NCBI GenBank assembly: GCA_002917775.1
Contig: KZ627161.1
Coordinates: 1,112,467 to 1,176,466, forward strand
From: Glaciozyma antarctica PI12
Lineage: Eukaryota > Basidiomycota > Microbotryomycetes > Kriegeriales > Camptobasidiaceae
Direction: 5' to 3'
Length of the DNA: 64,000 nucleotides
Position numbers and translations under genes: made by a program. Shown here one piece after another: positions 54,501-64,000 of the stretch. Below the pieces are notes generated by a model. That model had not been told where the DNA came from. It saw only the letters and a program-made list of their open reading frames with translations, and searched no databases. How positions within the stretch are numbered: position 1 is the stretch's first letter; every line of letters begins with the position of its first letter.

Positions 54501-56891
54501 CCCTGCTCGTGCGTACTTTCTGACCTTTCGGCGCTGCTTAGACCGCCCAAGACGACTGAGCTGCGCGCTCTCGAGTTTACGGACGAGGAGAGGGAGATCT
54601 GTGAGTTCCAGTCGAGGAGCTCGTTCGACGTGCGGCGAGACTGACTCGATTTTGCAGACACATTCGTCGAGACGAGGTCGCAGGTGCGTCGACGCTTTTC
54701 TCAACTCGAACCGTGCTGACCGCCTCTGCTGTTGCAGGCTACGTTCAACAAGTACTTGCGCCAGGGGACTGTCCTCCGCAACTACGCTCACGTTCGTCTC
54801 CTCCAGCTCACCTCTCCCGATCGACCGACTGACATCTGCCTCGTACAGGTGCTCGTGATGCTTCTCAGGTGCGCTCTTCGCCTCCCTTCATCCAGCATCA
54901 ACTGACGAGCGAGTACTCCTCAGGCTCCGACAGATCTGCTTCCACCCCTGCCTCATCTCGGAGGGCTACGAAGCTCTCGCCATCGACGCCAAGGACGTGA
55001 AAGTTCGCGATAACGAGCTCCTGCGCGCCACCACCGTCGTCAACAAGGAATTTGTCGCCAGGATTCGGAAGATGCGCATGGAGAAGGCTATGGAGAGGAT
55101 TGCGGCGGAGAAGGAGGTGCGTTGTCGTCTTTGCGGCCTTCGAGTGTGTGCGGCTGCTGATGATCGTTCTCTGGCAGTCGGAGGACGCGCTCGTGGACGA
55201 CGACGACTGCCCCGTCTGCATGGAGCGTGCGTTCTTTTTCGTGTACCCGACTCGTTGGAGCTTTCGACCACTGACTTTGTTCTGCCTCCTCCAGCGTTCG
55301 TCGAAGGCGATTCGGCGGGAATCGTCACCAAGTGCTGCCACGCGTTCTGCCGAGGCTGCATCGACGAGGTCCTCCAGAAGGCTGCGATTGAGGACGACGA
55401 TCCCGCCGCTCCGAAGTACAAGGCCGACGAGCGTCCTTGCCCTACGTGCGTTCCTCCCGCTTCGACTCAGTCCTGTCGCTTTAGCTGACTCCTTGACGCA
55501 GCTGCCGAGGCCCCATCTCCAAGACCTTCATCTTCCAGCTCGACGCCTTTGAGCCGACCGAAGCGGAGATTGCCGAGCTCACCGGCGAGGCGATGGACGT
55601 CGACGAGGACGAGGTGCTGCCGAAGAAGAAGGCGAAGATCGTTGACGAGGACAACGAGGAGCCCGCGGAGGCTGCGCCGGTCAAGATCAAGCAGAAGAAC
55701 CGCGCTGTCATTCAGGATTCGGACGACGAGGAGGAGGAGGCTGAGGAGAAGGACGGGGTCAAGGAAGACAAGAAGCCCAAGATGAGCGCGAAGAAGGCGG
55801 GGAAGCAGAGGGCTCCTCTTCCGGGGTGGATGGCGCAGCAGTGCGTCTTTTGCGTTCCCTCGTCGTCGATCGGGGTAGCTGACGAGTCTTTGCGTGCAGG
55901 GAGCCTTCGACCAAGTTCGTCGCTGCGTAGCGTTGGGTCGTTCTGCGATGCTGACGACTCCCTTTTGCGCAGGATGAAGTGGATGCTCGACGAGATCTTG
56001 CGAGTTAGGGCCGAGTGAGTTCCCTTCGACCGCTATCGAGCATGAATGTGTGCTGACCCCGTTTCCAGGAAACCCGACGACAAGTGCGCCGCTCCTAGCA
56101 TCATCGTCGACGCTGTGCTAACGTATTTCGGCAGGTTCCTCGTCATCTCGTCCTTCACGACGGCTCTCGAGCTCGTCGACGACTACTTGCGCTCGAACAA
56201 CATTTCCGCTACTCGCTACCAAGGCGATATGAGCCGTCTGCAGCGTGATGAGAGCGTCAGGTCAGTCCTTTAACTTCTTCGCCCTCTTGTGTTCGTGCTC
56301 ACGCTCTCCTTCGTAGGATTCTCGCCAAGTCGAAGAAGTGCTTCATCATGCTCATGAGTCTTAAGTGTGGAGGGGTAGGCTTGAACCTCGTCCGGTACGA
56401 ATCCCCATTCCCCTTTCCTTTGCCTCTCGCTAAAGTCCTTCTTAGAGCGAACCACGTTATCAACCTGGACCTCGCTTGGTCGCACGCTGTCGAGTGAGGG
56501 AGGACCTTTGCTCGCCACCAGCTCGGACTCTACTAACGAGCACGCGCAGGCAACAAGCTTTCGACCGCTGCCATCGGATCGGACAGCTCAAGCCAGGTAC
56601 GCCTCGTTGTCGTCGTCGTTTGAAATCGAGTTCGCTGATCACCGCTCTCCAGTCAACATCGATAGGCTCACCATCGCAAGGACGGTCGAGCAGCGCATCG
56701 GAGAGATGCAGGAGCGCAAGAAGGCCCTCGCCGACGCCTCGCTCGGAGAAGGGACGGGCGTCAGTAAGTCGTCGTCGTCGTCGCGTGCAGAAACTTGCTG
56801 ACGCACTTTCGCAGAGCTGGGTCGTTTGTCGGTTGCTGAGCTTGCTGGCCTTTTCGGACTCACCGCGAGTGGGGCGCGTATGGAGATGTAG
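51561..56891 (+). CDS. SNF2-family ATPase with RING finger (Rad5/Rad16/Uls1-like)
   Basis: A nuclear DNA translocase and probable ubiquitin or SUMO-targeted ligase. Start at 51561 (MDDLERILQESTSEKG). After an N-terminal region with repeated DRKP units (DPIVDRKPAIDRKPVFGKK), the ATPase half has MSIPLMPHQLIGVSWMAEQE, GGVLADEMGLGKTVQTIAIM (Walker A), APLALLAQWKDEI, LTTYHTLAGEW, VILDEAQNIRNKSTKISRAV (Walker B, DEAQ) and YRWALTGTPITNQLGDVFPL. A C3HC4 RING is inserted: DDDCPVCMEPFVEGDSAGIV, CCHAFCRGCIDEVL, RPCPTCRGPISK. The second half has VISSFTTALELVDDYLRSNN, ATRYQGDMSRLQRDESV, SLKCGGVGLNLVRANHVINL and QQAFDRCHRIGQLKPV. Over fifteen short introns. Insertion of a RING between the two lobes places it in the Rad5/16 group; the specific orthologue is not decided. 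Confidence 0.9.
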
Positions 56892-57210
56892 ATACGGGTC
56901 GTCTGGGGTACATTCGCTTGATACGTTTGCATTTTGTTTTGTGCGCGAAGGTCGTCAGGAATCGGGGCCAGGCTCTTCGCTGTTCCTGAGTCGCTGCTCT
57001 CTCCCTCTCCCCGCTTATCTCTGTGTGGTATTTACTGCTCGTGTGCTCGACGACGAAACCGTCTTGGATCGATGTGAGGGTGAGCGGTGCTAGCCGTCGG
57101 GCGGAGTCGCTGGGCAGCCGCTAGTCGCTGTTTCGCTGGTGTGACTCCTCTTGAGCCTCAAGCAACCACTTCCTCGACCAGTTCACTCGAAACCTCATCA
57201 CCAGCTCGCA
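56892..57210. promoter_or_regulatory. Promoter region of THI4
   Basis: About 320 bp between the SNF2-RING stop and the THI4 start. Pyrimidine-rich segments near 56990-57030 and a short leader are present. No TPP-aptamer-like sequence was seen in this leader; the aptamer is in a downstream intron instead. Confidence 0.4.
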
Positions 57211-59018
<1,808 letters not shown>

Positions 59019-59067
59019 CTGTCTTGCCGAAGCCTACCCTCGTACCCCCAAAGCTTCTTTCAGAGGA

Positions 59068-59088
59068 CCCCCCCCCCCCCCCCCCCCC
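59068..59088 (+). repeat. Poly-C run in THI4 3' flank
   Basis: An uninterrupted run of about 21 C residues some 50 bp after the THI4 stop codon. The exact length may be unreliable in the assembly. Confidence 0.8.
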
Positions 59089-59312
59089 ACAAGTTCTTCC
59101 CTTTCGATTTGCTAGCCACTGTAGCCCTTTGTTCGTAGCTTGTTCACCGCTGGATCTCATCGAATGTGAACAAGTCTTTCGCTCCCCTTTGCTCGAGAGA
59201 GTTTGAGTGAAGCCCGGAGGAGCGGAAGCGCCTCGGCACCACGCTTGAATCAGCAGAACGAATACAATGCACAAGTATCTACATCCCCCTCCCACGCGGC
59301 GACGACCTCCCC

Positions 59313-61980
<2,668 letters not shown>

Positions 61981-62402
61981 TCGCGTGTGCCTTCGAGTTG
62001 GCGAGGGCGCGGGTGGTGGGAGGAGCGAGAGATCTCCAGGCTCGAAGTGCTTGCCCTCTTTCAGCTGCTGCTTTCTCCCGTCGAGGGGAACGGCTTCAAG
62101 AGCTTCCAGAGGAGAGCAGGACTAGATCTACTCTGCCAATTCTCCCAATGACAGGCTGGAGCCGTCCTTCTCATCCCGCGTCAACCCCTCCTCAGCAGGC
62201 TCCTCCGAGGTCGTCCTTGCGCCACGGCCTCTAGCTCTTCCACCTGGGTTCTCTCTTCGCTTTACAAGGGGAGGCCTAAATTCGCACTGGCTTACTTGTC
62301 CTTCAGGGGACGCGTTGGGGGCCGGACCGAAGCGCGTTGTCAGCTTCGCTCCAAGCTCCAACCTCCCTCTTCCTCCTACTCTCGCTTCCACTATCTTTCG
62401 AC
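61981..62402. promoter_or_regulatory. Divergent promoter of SNF1 and short-chain dehydrogenase
   Basis: About 420 bp between opposed starts. The stretch before 62403 is pyrimidine-rich, as expected for a leader. No distinct repeat was recognised. Confidence 0.4.
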
Positions 62403-63764
62403 ATGGGATTCATTACCGAACAGCTCTTTGGACGACCCAAGCTTCCCAGCGGCGTGGATCTGTCTGGGAAGACAGCCGTCGTCACTGGAGCGAACACGGG
62501 GCTTGGAGTGCGTCCTGTGATCCTGTGGCTTCACCGCCGAGAGCTCAGCTAACCCGATCTGCAGCTGCAAACCGCCATCCACCTCGCTCGCCTCTCTCCA
62601 GCTCGCCTTATCCTAGCCGTCCGCAACACGGAGAAGGGCAGGCTGGCCAAGGCGATGGTCGAGGAGGTGACGGCGTACCAGGGGGTGGAGGTGTGGGAGC
62701 TGGACCTGGGGAGCTTTGACAGCGTCAAGGAGTTCGCGGCGAGGTGCGCTGCGCTGGATCGGCTCGACATTTTCGTCGAGAACGCGGGGATCGCGACGGA
62801 GGAATGGTCGCTTACAAAGGACGGATGGGAGTCTACGTGAGGCTGTTTCGGGCTGAGGGGCTGAAGGGAACGGCGAGAGCTAACCGTATACTGTAGGCTT
62901 CAAGTCAACGTGCTCTCCACTGGCCTGCTGGCGCTGCTCGTGCTGCCCACCCTCGCCAAGACTGCTCTCCTACCTGGGAACACCTTCAAGCCTCACCTCG
63001 CTATCGTAGGATCAGAGGGTACGTTCGAGCTCTTGCGGCGATTCAAGTAGGTGCTGATTCCAGTCGCAGTTCATTTCTGGGCCAACTTTGCCGAGAAGGA
63101 CGCGCCTGGTTCGACCTTGACGGCTTTGAACACGCAATGCAAGTCCACTCGCGCTCGCGCCTTCCTGCCTTGGTCTAACACAGTCAATTCGGCAGCCCTT
63201 CACGTCGCCAAAGATCGCTACAATGTCAGCAAGCGTGAGTCGTAGCCTTGAAGACCAGTGCGAATTCACTCCTAACCTCCTAACCAACGTTTTTCCAGTC
63301 CTGAACGTCTTCCTCGCTCGCCAAATCGCCGCACTGCCACTCGCTTCCGGAGTCGTCGTCAACGTTACGAACCCTGGGCTCTGCGTCTCGGAATTGCGTC
63401 GTGAGATGGGAGGGGTGATCGGGTGCGTTTCGCAGCTCGCTTTCCGCTAGCTGGACATCTCTGATGCCTCGTTCATACAGATACGTTTTGGACATGCTCG
63501 CTCGCACTGGTGAAGACGGAGCCAAGAACATCGTCTGGGCTGCCCTGTCCGACACGAGCGCGACTCCCGGAGCTTACGTCTCTGTCTCCTCGGTCAAGGA
63601 GTATGTTCTCTCCTCTCTCCCTCGTTCAGTCGTTGCTGATAGTTCTTTCCAGGACTTCCCCCTGGAGTCGTTCGGCGGTGGGATTCGAGACGGAGGCGAA
63701 GGTGTGGGGAGAGATGAAGGAGCTCTGGCTGAGTCTCGCGCCCGAGCTTTCGGAGGTTCTTTAG
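62403..63764 (+). CDS. Short-chain dehydrogenase/reductase (retinol dehydrogenase-like)
   Basis: A Rossmann-fold oxidoreductase of about 330 residues. Start at 62403 (MGFITEQLFGRPKLPSGVDL). Motifs: GKTAVVTGANTGLGLQTAIH (cofactor-binding TGxxxGxG), LILAVRNTEKG, VWELDLGSFDSVKEFA, LDIFVENAGIATEE (NAG), LQVNVLSTGLLALLVLP, HLAIVGSEVHFWA and the active-site RYNVSKLLNVFLAR (YxxxK). VVVNVTNPGLCVSELRREMG follows. The end is KVWGEMKELWLSLAPELSEVL. Six or so short introns, the last joining SSVKE to TSPWSRSAVGFETEA. Physiological substrate unknown. Confidence 0.9.
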
Positions 63765-64000
63765 TTCTCCAGTCGAGGTGGTTGTTGTGTGTCAATTCTA
63801 GTGACCTTCTCTTGCTTCCGGAGTGCGAGCTACCTCGCGTCGTTCAGACGAAATGTCGCGTCGCGTCGAAGAAAAGACCACTAGTACTTCGCGCTGGACG
63901 TGCCTCGCTCGCTTGCTCGCTCAGGGGTATCAAGGTTGAGATGCCTTAGACCTCTTCGAACGCGTTACGCGGAGTAGAGAACCCGTTCGTAGCTCACCTT
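63765..64000. other. 3' flank at window end
   Basis: The last 236 bp hold no recognised gene start. They are presumably the 3' untranslated region of the dehydrogenase and flanking DNA. Confidence 0.4.

Overview
The window is nuclear DNA of a GC-rich, intron-dense basidiomycete yeast. Short 45-65 nt introns with GCTGAC/GCTAAC-like branch sites, the codon bias and the protein families suggest a red yeast of the Rhodotorula/Rhodosporidium (Sporidiobolales) type; that assignment is inference from style, not a search. Genes are dense on both strands. I saw no transposon, LTR element, CRISPR array, rRNA or convincing tRNA.

Region 1 (1-14028) is a nearly complete quinate utilisation cluster. In order: a quinate/sugar permease (minus, 3' part cut by the window edge), 3-dehydroshikimate dehydratase (plus), a Zn2Cys6 activator (minus), a QutR/QA-1S-like repressor built from shikimate-pathway enzyme domains (plus), a GNAT acetyltransferase (plus), quinate/shikimate dehydrogenase (minus), a QutG-like inositol-monophosphatase family protein (plus) and a type II catabolic 3-dehydroquinase (plus). 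Together these would import quinate, oxidise and dehydrate it to 3-dehydroshikimate and on to protocatechuate, under an activator/repressor pair whose genes diverge from one 142-bp promoter.

Region 2 (14.4-24.5 kb) holds two tandem paralogous multi-pass membrane proteins, MGM101 (mitochondrial DNA maintenance), RPF1 (60S ribosome assembly, Brix domain), a COX7-type cytochrome oxidase subunit, a 1.7-kb stretch with only doubtful coding signal, and an NDUFA4/B12D-like protein.

Region 3 (24.8-46.7 kb) holds a TTC39/IML2 family protein, a type B carboxylesterase, a DEP-RGS protein of the Sst2/FlbA type, a long serine-rich coiled-coil protein, a 14-TM MFS transporter, a disordered protein with repeated acidic PLGLRH motifs, and an ER-type membrane protein.

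Region 4 (47-64 kb) holds a lipin-type phosphatidate phosphatase, a SNF2-RING ATPase, thiamine thiazole synthase THI4, an SNF1/AMPK catalytic subunit and a short-chain dehydrogenase.

The most striking signals are: a TPP riboswitch aptamer inside a coding-region intron of THI4, with a 7-nt segment that can pair either within the aptamer or beside the 5' splice site; the quinate cluster in a basidiomycete; several GC-AG introns fixed by protein continuity; and four genes whose conserved frame is interrupted (dehydratase, RGS, coiled-coil protein, MFS), which may be real lesions or assembly errors. All splice sites were read by eye, so boundaries may be off by a base or two.
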